A stretch of 58,954 bases of DNA from the NCBI GenBank assembly GCA_025765615.1, contig JAIVFJ010000357.1, positions 1-58,954 on the forward strand, in the 5' to 3' direction. The stretch is from Zopfochytrium polystomum. Taxonomy: Eukaryota; Chytridiomycota; Chytridiomycetes; Chytridiales; Chytridiaceae. This document shows, one piece after another, positions 1 to 12,455 of the stretch (position 1 is its first letter; each line of letters starts with the position of its first letter). Both the position numbers and the translations under genes were made by a program. Under the pieces are notes generated by a model. It was not told the DNA's origin and did no database searches. It saw nothing but the letters and a program-made list of their open reading frames with translations.

Positions 1-379
1 GAACGAAAAGAAAAGAAATAGCAAGTCAATGACAGTGTAATAAAAGAAGGTTGAGCTAACCTAATGGCATGTCGGTAGCTGATCTCACACGCGGGACTGG
101 TGGTTCCATGGCAGCGAAACACCAGTGGCTAGCAAAATGGTGTGGGGTGGTGACAGAAACGGCAAAGGGCGACAGCGATTGGCAGTGATAGCGAGTGGCA
201 GCAAACAGCGAACGTCGAAGGGCGACGGGAGACGTAAGACGGACAATGGTTGACATTGAAACCGGGGGTCGTGGTGTTGGTTTTTTTTGTTCAGTGAGGA
301 GTGCGAGTTGTGTGCGTTGAGAAAGGGGGGCTCTTTATAACAATTATGCGGAAACTGAGACGGGAAAGAGGGAGGCAGA

Positions 380-382
<3 letters not shown>

Positions 383-445
<63 letters not shown>
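383..445. repeat. (GA)n microsatellite
   Basis: About 31 uninterrupted GA units. Similar tracts recur near 6.3, 34.4, 34.9, 41.2, 56.2 and 56.7 kb, mostly in gaps between genes. Confidence 0.95.
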
Positions 446-446
<1 letters not shown>

Positions 447-2183
447 CTGACTAGGAGATCTTCGAATTGAATCTGGTCGTAGCGTCTAGTGTAGGGGGAA
501 GTACAACTGAACTCTAAACTAGGACTCACACATCGTGACTACAACCTAACAGTATGGCAGCGGCACTTGCCTAATTATGCCATCCCTCTATATCTACATC
601 CATCCCTTGGGATGAGAGACTCATCCTCCCACTCCATGAACAGTTGAACATACTAGGTATCACACACAGTGTTTTTTATTGTCAGCGTCCTCGCGTGAGC
701 GAGGTCTGATTTTTCATACAAGGCGCCATTTTTGGAAGCCTAAACACAATCCGCCCCTGAGCCACTCGCCGAAAAGGGAAGACGCAAAAAAAAGATTTTA
801 TTTTGTCAGGCGCTGCATCCGTTTTTGGAAGCCCAAACACAATCTGCCACCGAGCAACTCGCCAAATGCGGAAGAGAGAGCAATCAAGGGGAAAAACTTT
901 TCGTGTTCCTCGCCTCATCTTTGCGTTGGGCCCCTCGATACAATGAGTCATTGAGTCGGCCCCTCTGTCCGGAAAAAAAGGCACCACTTGGGACCCTTTC
1001 CCTCTCGCATTTTCCCCTTTCCTCTTTTCTCTTCCCCTCCATTTCCCCCACATTGCGCCTTTATTTCGTTTTCCTTTTTTTTCGACCCTATCATTTGGAT
1101 TCTTTGAGGCCGTTTCAAGTTGAATTGGGGAAAATTTATGGAGGAAAGAAACGTTGATTGGCTGAAAACTTAATGGAGGAAACATTTTCTGCTTTTTCCT
1201 TGCCACAGCTCTATTTGTTTAATTGAGCTAATTGAGCTAATTCAACATCCGTCTCCGAATCAAAAGGAATATGCTATTTCCACTTGGAACGACCACTTAT
1301 GGAAAAAAAAGAAAAACAAATCATTACTGGATTGCGAGAAGCGTCTCACTAAGAGTACGCGCGTGCCACAACAGAAGATTGTGCTTGCGTGCGTGCGTGC
1401 GTGCGCATGTGCGTGCATGTGGAGCTTGCGAGAAGGTCAATTTCACACCCAAGCTCCGCCCCTCCGTCAACCCCATCCATCAACCCCATCCACTCCTACC
1501 CCAATCTGCGCATCGCCCCATGGAGCTTCAAAGACATGGGGCGCCACGCACGAAACGCACACACCCAGCAATGCTTCATCATTTTTATTTTGTGCAGGCC
1601 TCGATCGATCGTTGAAAAGAAAAAAAAAGAGGAAGAAAAGACTCGTTGAACCACAAACAATAAACGAAAGGACCTTTTCTCGCTTTTTTCCAGCTGTCGC
1701 CGGGTGACACTTTTCACTGAAAGGGCAATCTTTCCGGCGAAGTTGCTTCATTTTCTCATACTGTAGCTGGGCACCAAATGCCGACCTTCCACCCCAAGTC
1801 TCAGCGAGGACATTTGCACTGCTCATCCGCAGGGACTTGCTTCAAGACACTCGCCGCGTGCCGACCGCACTCCTGCCACTGGGTCAGCGACGTACGATCA
1901 GCAAACCCAATTAGCCGACGATTTCAGAAGTCAAGTGGAAATGAAAGGATCGCAAAGGGGGGGCCAGGGTGCTAACAGTGGTTTTCCCGCAAGTATCCGC
2001 ATTTCACGTGTCGCGAAGAAGAAGGGAGGTGCTCAGGCCCGGGATCGGTGCCGTTTGTGACCACATTGCACATTGTTCTTGACAAGGACGGAGGAAAGAA
2101 ATGTCGGCGCATATTTGCAGACAATTCCGCAACAGCAAACAATTACGCAGGTAGAAAACAAGAAACACACGTTTTTGCTGCGC

Positions 2184-2184
<1 letters not shown>

Positions 2185-2226
<42 letters not shown>
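2185..2226. repeat. (CA)n microsatellite abutting a start codon
   Basis: About 21 CA units end one base before the ATG at 2227, so they would form the last part of the 5' leader of the glycosyltransferase mRNA. Confidence 0.9.
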
Positions 2227-2230
<4 letters not shown>

Positions 2231-2943
2231 CTTCTGGTTCCGCCAAGCTGCCGACGACGACGGTCGACCCCGGGTGGTCCCTGAGGCAGGTCCACCGCCC
2301 AGGCCTCCTCCACAGCACCGTCCGCCTCGCCTTCGTCCTCGTGCTCGCCGTCACCGCCATCGCCACGGCCGCCTTGCTCCGTTCCCGCTTCTTTGCCCTC
2401 AACGCTTTCCCAGTCACCGCCACGCTTCGACACGTCGACCACACAGGCCCCGACACCTACCGCTTCTTCGAGCCGCCACCGATGCCCCCCGCGCGCTCGT
2501 CGCCGCCGCCGCCGCAGACCGAGACGGTCACGGTGACGCTCTCGCCCGCGACGGTGACAGTCACTGCGGCGGCGTCTGCGTCGGCGGCGGCGGCGACGGC
2601 AACCGTCACGGTGACGCTCTCGCCGACGACGGCGGCGGCTGCGGCGGCGGCGACGGCGATGGCGACGGAAACCGTCACATTGAGCGTCAGCGTCGCCAAC
2701 ACCGCGGGCTGGGCGTGCGGTCGAGATCGTCACTCGCCTGGGGGGCGGCCGTCGTGGCACGACCGGCTCTGCAGCCCGGCGAGCTTTGCCAGGAACAAAG
2801 GGACGGATCTGGAGCTGTTGGGGGGCCTGTGCGTGCCGGAAAAGTCGCGCGAGATGGGGGCGGAAGACAGGCCGTGGCCGGTTTCTGTGCGCAGCAGAAA
2901 CTTGGGTAAGTCGGGAATGAAACAGAGATTGTCTCTATTTTTA

Positions 2944-2974
<31 letters not shown>

Positions 2975-4438
2975 TTTATTTTTTGGTTTGGGGACACCTG
3001 TCAGATTTCCTTACTGAAAAGACACAACAAAAAAACAAACCAAAAAAAAATATGCAGGTGGGAACGAATGTACGGGGGACCAGGAAATTTACAACAAGTA
3101 TGACGTGGTATGTAAGAAACCAAAGCGCGACTCTGCGATGTCGAGTATACGATTTTAACCCTGTTCGTTGCCTTTTATAGGAGCACATTGGTGAATTTGC
3201 TGCCCCTCCTCGCTCGTTCCTCGTTCTTCCCTCGTTTTTCAACTAAATATGCTGAACCCAATTCCCGCAACAGACTTCACCCGACCTGAATTCCACGACG
3301 GTTGCTCCGTCCACCCCGCCAAAGACCCCTCCGCCTTCAAAGTCCCAAAAATCATCCACTTTGTCTTTGGCCTCCAGCCCGACTTTGGCGGCTTCCCCTT
3401 CCGCTTCTTCCACTACATGGCCATCAAGATCGCCCACGTGGTCCAAAAGCCGGACAAGATCCTTCTGCATTACAAGTACGCGCCCGAAGGGGAGTGGTGG
3501 GAGAAGACGAAGAAGTACGCCACGCTCGTCGAGGTTGAAGAGGTCCCGACCGAGATATTCGGGAACCCGATCAAGGACGTGGCGCATATGGCGGATGTCG
3601 TCCGGATGAATGTGCTGCTCAAGTATGGTAAGGCGAGGCGCATCTTTATTTTTATTTTGATTTATGTTTATCTTTTGTTCATTTTGTTTTTAACTTCAAT
3701 TTTTTGGTGGGGAAAAAAAGGCGGGATCTATCTCGACACGGATGTCTACGCTTATCGCTCGTTCGACTCGCTGCTCCACCATGAGACTGTCCTCGGCGCA
3801 GAGAAGGGCGATGGCCTTTGCAACGGCGTCATTATTTCGGCCGCAAACTCGACCTTCCTGCGCGCGTGGTACGAATCCTACCGCACTTTTGACGCGTCAT
3901 TGTGGAACGAGCACTCGGTTCTGTTGCCAAAGAGGCTGGCAAGCAGCATGCCTAACGACATTTGCACATTGCCAAGAATCAGCATGTTTTATCCGACATG
4001 GGATTACTCGCATGTGGACGTAAGTCAAATCGAGAGGGGAAGGGGAAAAAAAAAGTCAAAGTAATCAATTTCTTTTTCCTTTTTGGCAGTTTGTTCACAA
4101 GGAAGACGAGTACATATTCGACAACTCATATCAGGTGACACTCCGGTCGTGAATCGACACTGCTACCTCAATCCCAACATACGTGCCCCCTAACCCCTTG
4201 AAAAACCAAAAACAAAAAACGACACAATACCGGTCCCACCCAGTACGCGTATCACGCGTGGAACCACCGAGCGATTGGTTACCTGAAGGAGTTGACGCCC
4301 GAGGTGGTGCGAAGCAAAGACACGTCGTTCAACCGTCTGCTGCGTCCGTTTCTGGACGGCGATGGGGACGAGAACAACGGGCAGCAGCCAGTGGGTGGTG
4401 GCGGCGAGGGGGGAGGCGCCACTGCTGGGCAGGATTAG
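2227..4438 (+). CDS. GT32 family glycosyltransferase (OCH1-like), type II membrane protein
   Basis: Proposed exons are 2227-2905, 3058-3111, 3274-3627, 3721-4019, 4090-4134 and 4244-4438, giving 541 residues in a closed frame. A short cytosolic N-terminus is followed by a hydrophobic anchor at about residues 31-51, then a low-complexity Ala/Thr/Val stalk (about 90-170), then a catalytic domain. That domain carries the GGIYLDTD motif (DXD at about 368-370), which binds the metal and nucleotide sugar in the Gly_transf_sug/GT32 family. Near the C-terminus YAYHAWNHRAIGYL matches the conserved aromatic/His segment of the same family. Known members act in the Golgi, adding mannose or other hexoses to glycoproteins or glycolipids; the donor and acceptor here cannot be told. 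The start is the first ATG after the (CA)n tract. The second intron is the least certain: other splice choices there break the frame. Confidence 0.85.
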
Positions 4439-4967
4439 GGCGCGTGTGTTTGAGGGAGAGAGGGTGCCGCAGCCTACGTGTCAGTGACCGAGCCGTCGCA
4501 GTTGCTGTGCACCGAAACGCGAAGAGAAACAAGAGAAGGCCCCAAACACCGAACAAAAGCATATTGCCCAGTCCCAGCCGCAGTGGCGGTTGAGGGGTGT
4601 GCGAGACAGGAAGGAAGGGAGAGAGACAGAGAGAGCGAGTGGGGCTCACGGAACAGACACAAGCTGCAAGGCAACGGGACAGGCAGACAGACAAAGTGGG
4701 GCGACAAGAGAAGTCAGCCACACACACACACACACTCAACGAAGCCCGCAGCACCCTGTTAGTCTCGCAGATTTCGACGCCGCCCTCACTCCCCCTTCCC
4801 GCGCAGCAGCAGCTGCAAAGCTCGCGCCTTGCCGGACACAGACCCAGGCACGAGGAACCCCGAAATCGTACCACTGCCCCTACGACACAGCGTCCGTCGC
4901 TTCCCCATCCGCCCAGACCACAGTGCAGGCTCCTGTCAAGTGTGTCACACGTCCACGCTTTCCCCCA

Positions 4968-6216
4968 ATGGACAGCCAAGCCCGCAACACCGAAAACCAT
5001 GCCCCATGTCCTCGCCCGATTCGTCGTCGAGGGCCTCCGCACATCGCCCATCTCGCGGTGGCGCTCACTGTTGCGCTCGTCGCCATCGCCTCCCTCTCTG
5101 TTCCTGTCACGTCCATGCTGATCGCTCATAAAGGCGACCCCCCGCAGGATGGTACTTATTCCCCCATCTCATCGGAACTCGCACCCAACCAACCAACGTC
5201 TGACACTTTGCGCCCCCTGTGATGCAATAAAGCACCGGCTGCAGCGTGGCGGGCGAGAACGGGCCGCTTCTTGAACGCCGCACCCTTAGGCAACCACGAT
5301 TCGCCCACTGACCCGCCATCCCGTCGTGGTTTCGAACTCGTTGGTGGCAGTGGCGGCGGCGACCGCTCTTCCGCGGCCGCCGCTGCCGTTGCCCCCGCTC
5401 CTGCTGGTTCTTCGCGCCCACCTTTTGGATCTGACTTTGGCAAGATGGGGCCAGCCGCTGGCAGCGCAGCTGTCGCATCGATGGGAAAGGGAACGTCGGA
5501 CCCCACGTTTGGCGGCAGATTTGACCCCAAATCCGGAGTGTGGGCGAACGACAAGGACGTACTTGCGAAGGGTGAGCGTTCCATCAGTCGTGGTCACACT
5601 TGTACGCCCTGAATTAGCTTTTCTGTCAACAGTGTCTTTGCCGTTCCCACTAACATCTCTTCCTAGACGATTGGGCTTTCTCCTCCCCAAAAGATTCACA
5701 CAGCGGCACAAAATCCTCTCAGCCCTCTGTGGAAGATGCTGGATCTTTCCCAGTCGGCGGTCGTGGAATCGCTGCTCGCATCAACCAGATATTCCGGGAC
5801 GGCCCGTTTTCCAGGGAACAAGCTGATGGCGCGCCGCAGAAAGAGGGCACCAGCGGATCGCTTTTGAAACCGGGCCTTCACTCTGTTGCTCAAAGTCTTG
5901 AGGCGAAGGCGCGACCCATCGACCTCGGCGCAGCGCTTGCTTCGCGAAGACGTTCGTCTGGGGGTAGTCTGGCTCTGACAATCGTCCTCTGGGTTCTTGT
6001 TGGCGGTTTCTTGATCGCGTTGGTTGTTGTCTCGATTGTGAGTCCCCCCCCCCCCCCCCCCCACATTGACTCGTTTTTAACTGGTCGAACAACAAACAGA
6101 TATACCTGAGGCGAGACAAGAGGAAACAGCCTCAGCCAGGGGCTCAGATGGCTGCTGTGTACACGACGAACCCCAAAGAGAGAATCGGTCTGACTTCTGG
6201 AAAGCCAATGTACTAG
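4968..6216 (+). CDS. Unrecognised membrane protein with two hydrophobic segments
   Basis: Proposed exons 4968-5151, 5245-5571, 5667-6037 and 6100-6216 give 332 residues in a closed frame. A basic N-terminus precedes a hydrophobic segment at about 27-48, which could be a signal anchor. A long polar, Ser/Pro/Gly-rich middle follows, then a strong membrane segment at about 271-297 and a basic 35-residue tail. I do not recognise the family. If the first segment is cleaved it would be a type I single-pass protein; if not, both ends would lie on the same side of the membrane. The third intron is odd: it starts GTGAGT and runs at once into about 20 cytosines. The first donor (GTACTT) is non-standard but is the choice that closes the frame. 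Confidence 0.6.
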
Positions 6217-6314
6217 ATGGTTTTTTGCCTCCCTTCTCGGATTTCTTCGGTTGCCAGATCTGCCAAGTCCTCCATCTTCCGCATATCTTGTTCTCCTCTC
6301 TCTCTTTGTCTCTT

Positions 6315-6355
<41 letters not shown>

Positions 6356-7049
6356 AAATGTCTGTACTTGTCTCTTCTCTCAGAAATTTTGGATGAAATG
6401 AGATAATTGGAAAAGAAGAAAAACGAAGCGAGCATGGAAAAAATTCCGAAAAGTTTTGGACTGTTGTCCACCGCTGATGGGCTGCGCTTTCGCTGGGCGC
6501 TGGAAATCGTGAGCGCCGGCACGAAAACGGGGAGGGGAAATTTTTTCTGGCGCTCACAACAGGGTTGCCGCCCACGTCGCGGGTGCGAACGAAGCGGAGA
6601 AAGTGACGAGAGCCATGTGTAACAACGTGCACAGATTTTGATGTCGCCTGGGATCTGGCGCTGGACGCCGACACGACGAGAAACGGGTGGCCTCAACCAT
6701 GAAGAATTGGACGAATTGGGTTCAAGCGAGTCGTTCCGAACCATCTGGAAACTGAGCCTTCTGCGTCTGCAAAGTCAGCAAACAACCCTTTTCCCAAACG
6801 TGGGTCTCTGTCTCTCTGTCTGCAAAATTTTCTTTCCAATTCCTTTCCCTTTCTGGACGAGACAAACATGGGAAGAAGAGAGATTCACATCTGAAGCCTA
6901 GAAGGCAGAGAGCGACAGACAGACAGACAGACAGACAGACAAATGGGACAGTCCGTGGCGGATGCGCCAACCGACTGACCGAGGAGGGCTTTTCTTCTCC
7001 TCTCCACCCTCCGCCCCCATCCATCAGCCAACACAGAGAGCAAAGCCAA
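6217..7049. other. Intergenic gap with CT and ACAG microsatellites
   Basis: No gene is seen. It contains a (CT)n-rich tract (about 6297-6355) and an ACAG tandem (about 6915-6940), and should hold the 3' UTR of the membrane-protein gene and the promoter of the kinase gene. Confidence 0.5.
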
Positions 7050-9979
7050 ATGTCGTTTCGACCGACGCCGCCATCGACGCCGCTGTCACAGCCAACAACA
7101 ACCGCCGCCGCCTCCCTCAAAGGCGGCTCAACGACGACACCAGGCAGCAGCAACCAGTCTCACGCCGCGCCCCTCTCTCCGAAGGCCTCCGTTGCGGCGG
7201 CGCCTGCCCCACCACCCAATGCCGCCCCTCCCCGCCAAGCGTCTCTGAGCTCAAACTCGGCATCCGTGGACGCGGAGCTGCACAGCGCCGTAAAGGAAGC
7301 CCTGGCGGCAACTCCCGTCGTCACGGCGATCGCCACCGCGGAGCTCACATTCTCGTCACATCCGATCGTTTTCCGCCGCAGAGTCAAGGCGCTCATCGAT
7401 GCTGCAAATGCCGCTCTTTCGTCCCCTGCCGCTGCCAACTCCTCTACCCCTCCAAACTTGGATCCCGTGCTGATATCGCGCCTTGCCCGCGTCGTCATGT
7501 TGGCCTCATCCTCAGGATGGCTTTTCAATTTTGTTGACATTGACTCCCTGCTAGCCGATTTAGAGGCGGAAATGCCCGGTCTTCCCACTCCATCGCCGGC
7601 CGACGTCGCGGAGGACGAGAAAGAGCGAGATACGAACACGTTTCTCATCGATTCCATGCGGAACAACACCTCGCTTCTCAAAAGCGATTTCGGGGCCAAG
7701 ATGGACGATGCGGCTATTCTGTCCCTGTTTCGCGGGCATAAGAAAGAGTCAGACCTCAGCATCTCGGAAGATGCGCGCGTCCTCGGCGGTGGATCGTTCG
7801 GTGTCGTTAAAGTTGCCCGGTTTCAAGGTCGTCCATGCGCAGTCAAGATCCCGAAAAGCGCCGATGCCGCGAAAGAATCCATGCGAGAGGCTGCCATGCT
7901 TCTCAAGCTGAACCCATCCCCCCACATTGTTGGAGTGCTTGGGATTTGCCACGTCCGGATCGACGGCGCCCTTCGAACGGCAACTTTAATGAAGCTGTCC
8001 AAGCGCTCTTTGAAGGATCGTCTCGTTGCGTCCGATCGTGTCACTGCGCGATTCTTCAAAGACGGCGAATCGGTTATTGAATATTCGCCGAACGTTGAGC
8101 CGGTAACTCGGTTCGATTCGCTGGTTGCTCAAGGAATGTTGAGGTGGAGCACAAAAGTCAAAATCGCGCGAGATATTATTCTTGGTGTGTCGTACATGCA
8201 TCAATGTGGAATCATTCACGGCGACTTGAAGCCCGGTAACATTCTGCTGGACGAGTACGACAATGCGAAACTGTGTGACGTCGGCGGTAAGTGTAGAATT
8301 TAAGGGAAATTGGCCTTTCATTTACTCATTGATGTCTCCAGCGTCCGCATCAGCCGACTCCATCAACGTGCGCGGGTTTGCGTTTACGCCGGGCTATATT
8401 CCCCCAATCGCGGTCGAATCGAAGCGCGCAACCTTTTTTAACGACGTGTTCGCCTACGGAAAGATTCTCATGGAAATCGCAGGGCTGAAAAACAAGACAC
8501 CTCAAATCATATCAAAGATATCATCCCTGTGTTTGGTCGAGTCCACCACGGCCGAGACCATTGCCGACCTCGTCATAAATCTTTTTGGAAACTTTGATGA
8601 TTGGGACGCCGATGCACTTTCAATGCCACGGTACACCCCAGCTCTTGCTTCAACGACAGAAGCACCTTCCACGGATGCACAACCGGATGATGGTTATGAA
8701 GGATCTCTTGCGTATCAATTTGTCGCTGGAACGATTGTCATGGAGACCCATGAAGCTGCTGTGGCTCGTCGCCTTGCGAGCTTACAAAACTACAGTACGC
8801 GCGTCACATTGCAGCAGCAGAATAGTGTCTCGTTCGGTCTAAAAGATATTTCGGCTGGCTCCGCATCTATGAAGAAAGAGACAGGCGCCGATGCTGTGCG
8901 CACATTACAAACAGCGTTTCCAGCGGCGTATGAGCTGTGGCGCCTATCGACTTCAACAAACTCTGCACCCACTGAATTACTGATTCAGATGATAGTGATT
9001 CAAGTGGACAAGTTTGAACTTGGCAAAACCATTGACTCTGACGCTCTTCGGAATGCGCTAGATTATTTCAATTCCGGCCATGTAGATGTTAACATTTTTC
9101 TTGCCTTGGTCAAGGCAAACGGGGGTCTGGACGGTGTGCTCCGTCGGTACGTTATTACGTCTGACGAAGCTGTTCGCCGGTTCGGGTCTCGTGGCAGCAG
9201 TGGGAGTGGTGGCTCGGGTTCATTTGGAACCGCTGCAACTCCCATCAGCCCTCATCAAGGAGACGGAACCAACGTTGCGCCGTACTCCCCAAATCCCGTC
9301 TATCAACACACACCACCCATTTACCCCACTCAAACTTTACCGCCCCCTGTCTACTACACTACGGGGCCTACATTCAACCTATCTGCTCTCGGCCATGCCA
9401 TGAACTCCATCATTACGCCAGTCACAACGGTCGTGTACCCTAACAACTCGGGCGCAATGCCCAAAGCGCCAGTTCCGAATTATTTGAAACCAGTTCCCCC
9501 GACCCCTGCCCAAGGGCGAACGTCTCCCGCTCCAAAGACTTCGACACCCGCTCCTCAGTCGCCTGCCTCCACCGGTCCGAAGAAGCGCTGCATGGTGACC
9601 ACCGCCATTTTATTCACGTGAAACAGGCTCTGCCGCAACATCGGATTGACCAAACTGACCACGAACCTTTGTTTTTTTCTTCGTTCTTTCAATCTCCATT
9701 CGCAGCGTCCCGCCTGTACGAGCATGGTTGACCCGTCATACAACTTTTGCAGCAAACAGTGCGCGCAAAAGACGAAGCAGATGACTGATGAGGGCCAGTT
9801 GAAAGTTTGCAAGGTGAGGGTTTCTTTCTCCTTTATCACGATTCTCTTTCCATGCTGCGGCTTGCTAACCTTTTCGTTACACGATAAAGCGTGAGGGTTG
9901 CAATTACCTCACACCGACCCAGTACAATTACTGTTCGAAGGCGTGTGTTGAGATGGTGCAAACGCAGATGGGAAGTTGA
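7050..9979 (+). CDS. Protein kinase with C-terminal zinc-motif repeats
   Basis: Exons 7050-8286, 8342-9594, 9706-9813 and 9890-9979 give 895 residues in a closed frame. A Ser/Pro/Ala-rich N-terminus and a helical region of unknown type lead to a kinase domain at about 240-490. It has the glycine loop GGGSFGVV (near 245), ATP lysine in CAVKIPK, an αC-type Glu in SMREAAML, catalytic loop HGDLKPGN (near 389) and, in place of DFG, DVG (near 409). The HGD form lacks the arginine of HRD, so it is a non-RD kinase; the Lys and both Asp are kept, so activity is plausible. A long region of unknown fold and a Pro/Ser/Thr-rich linker follow. The last two small exons encode two similar cysteine motifs, each with C-x3-C, a spacer and Y/F-x-F/Y-C-S-K-x-x-C, which look like zinc sites. 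Substrates are unknown. Confidence 0.85.
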
Positions 9980-11890
9980 TACTGATTGACAAATAATATT
10001 GCATACATGAGAAAGCCGAGCGTTTTTTTCTTTCAGAGGCCAGCGTGTGGGGAGGATCTTTGGGTGGTTTTATGGCTCTGGACTCTCGATCGGTCCCGAC
10101 ACTTCCAACCTCACAAATCGAGCATTGACGTGTTGAACCCTTCAAAGAAGATCAATCTGTTTGTTAGTGAAAAAACAGCTTGGAAAGGAGCACCAGTTTA
10201 TGACTTTAGCTAACTGCGACAGAGCAGAATTCCACAAGATATCCACAAACTTTCAAGTCTTGTGAAGAGTACTTGCTGGCTGGAAGCAAACCCGAAACCA
10301 TCCTGCAACATTCACACTATTCCTGATCGTAATTTTTTGCGTAACGTTAGGTCCAACGGGCGCGCATCCGTCCACACCCCATTTCTTCGATCTCATTTGC
10401 CGATCAGCTTGCACTGAGCTGTGGAACAAAACTCTGGGGGATAAAAAAAAAAAAAAAAGGCGGATTGCCTACGAAAACACACACCCCAAAACTACCAAAT
10501 GAGGCGCGTAGAAGCACAAAATGCTCACTGGGAGATGCGTGCGATCAACTCTGGACCACTGCAAGCAATTGCTGGCTGGTTGAAAGACTCAGGTGATTTG
10601 ATTTTTTGTCCCACCTGACGATGTCGTTGGTTGGTGATCATGTAGCTCAAACAAAAGTAACTTTCTTGTGCGCCAACAAGCTGGAACAGACATAGCTAAC
10701 ATTATCTGTCATTGAGCTGAAGAGAGTGATGGGCTGCAATCTGTTACTATGAGATCTTTCGTTGGATCTTGCTATATGGTTCAGTGGGGGAACTATAGTG
10801 TAACCCAACCATCAGACTCACACATTAAGATGACGGCTTAACAGCAGGGTGGTGGGGCTCACCAGCGTAGAAGGGAATGTGGCATAAGCCAACCTCATCC
10901 CACCTCAGCCCCATTCTGTCAACTATAAGTCATCAGTGTTCTATCTCTACTCCATTGTCAACGGCATCTGCATTCCATCGTTGCTTACGTTGTGAACAGA
11001 TCTTCCTGCCACTGGTGAAACTTGCATCTCACACAGCAAGGCATTGCAAGGCACCCTTGTCACAGGTGAGGGGGTTGTTCTTGTTCTGTCTTTGGTCAGC
11101 TGTCCGTTCAGTCCAAGCAGAGTAGGCAGCCCTTGCTCAAGAGGGTTGAACCGCCCACCACAGGACACACAAGGCCTTTTCTTACGAGACAGAGCTACTC
11201 CTACCTATGGCTGATCAGCAGCGAGTAGAATGTCAGCCCTCAACCGCAATCAGTCCCACTTACATGTGAAGAAAAAGGGAGAGTCGGACAGGAACAAATA
11301 AGGAAAGAGGGTAAGTGAAAAGGCGGAGTGAAAGGTCAGTTCCCATATAGAGAGAGACTGTTGAGCAAGGTTACGCTACTCCACCCCTAGTTGGACAGCA
11401 CAAACCACAGAAATGAACCAAAGGACACCAACTAATAAGCTGAATGTCCAGAACCTGAATAACTGCCACAGTAAATGTTGGGTGGGAAGAAGAAGATATC
11501 CTGAATGCCAGAAAATACCTGTTTCTCACAAGAGATTAATCTGACTTATCCCTACCCTCTGACTTTATTCATTGCTGTTCCCCTCTCTTACTCTGACCTC
11601 CCTCAGACTTACTTCTCTATTTTCTTGTTTCTGCATTTGTCTCCTTTGATCATTGTGGCCTTATGTGCAGCGGAGATGCCTGACGACCCTGTAAGTCTGT
11701 AGTGCATGGGGTGGGTTTGCTGAGAGGATACCTGGACGTAGTCTATTATGGTTCTGTGAGATTCCTAATCTAACTGATCATGGTCTTAGCTGGGGTCTCC
11801 CTAAAAGCTCTTCCCCAGTTGTGACTATGTCATTATATTGGCCCCCTATATTTATTTTTATCTTTATTACCATTCATCACATCCCTCACA
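9980..11890. other. Gene-free region, probably TE-derived
   Basis: No intact frame or recognisable protein is seen. Base composition is less GC-rich than in the neighbouring genes. The sequence from about 10,800, beginning TGTAACCCAACC, might be an old LTR edge, but I could not find its partner copy. Confidence 0.4.
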
Positions 11891-12310
11891 GGCTCTAGTG
11901 TTTATCACTATAAAAGAGCATCCTGTGTTCCTTGTACTGAATGGGCCTAAGCACAAGGGGCACACCCCTTATTCATCCTACTCATTCTTATTTTTACTCA
12001 TTTTCCTTTTTCCCTCATTTTCCCACCTTTCAATCCACTGTCCCTGCACTGATGTGGCCTCAAAGCCTCAAATTATGTTCACCCCAAATTTGGAGGCAGG
12101 AGAGACACTGGGTGGAGGGGGGGGTGTGGCTGAAAGAGTGATTCATCCTTCCAAATTGTTCTTCTTTCATTTTCTCTTTTCTTTCTTTCTTCCTTCTTTT
12201 CTTCTTTCTCTCCTCCTCTTTCCTATAAATACTCCCTCTCTCTCCTCCTTTGTTCCATATCTATCTACTCTCTCTAAATAAATCCTACCTAGGTAACATC
12301 CAATCCTTTT
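11891..12310 (+). repeat. Dispersed ~400-base repeat, copy A (LTR-like)
   Basis: This stretch matches the reverse complement of about 21450-21870. Shared blocks include CACTATAAAAGAGCATCC, GCCTCAAAGCCTCAA, GGAGGCAGGAGAG followed by CACTGGGTGG, and ACTCCCTCTCTC. It has a TATA box (11909-11916) and an AATAAA-like signal near its end, the layout expected of an LTR with U3, R and U5. Confidence 0.65.
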
Positions 12311-12335
12311 CTTTCCTCTTTGGTGTTTCTCCCCA

Positions 12336-12455
12336 GGCCAGTGCTACCAGACCAAGCTGGGGATGGAGTCCTCTTAGGCCAGTGCCACCTGACCAAGCTA
12401 GTAGAGGTATGATTTCCCCGGGCCAGTGTGTTGTATGCCAAGCTGGGGTGAGGTG
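12336..12455 (+). repeat. Three imperfect ~42-base tandem repeats
   Basis: Units start at 12336, 12377 and 12421. Each begins GGCCAGTG and contains a form of CCAAGCT about 15-18 bases further on. They lie just downstream of the dispersed repeat copy A. Confidence 0.7.

Larger units (their letters stand above)
1..2226. other. No convincing gene; simple repeats
   Basis: I see no open frame with recognisable protein features on either strand. The stretch holds a (GA)n tract (383-445), a pair of imperfect direct repeats (729-774 and 822-866), purine- or pyrimidine-rich segments and a (CA)n tract that runs straight into the start codon of the glycosyltransferase at 2227. It is probably intergenic and promoter DNA. 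Confidence 0.5.
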
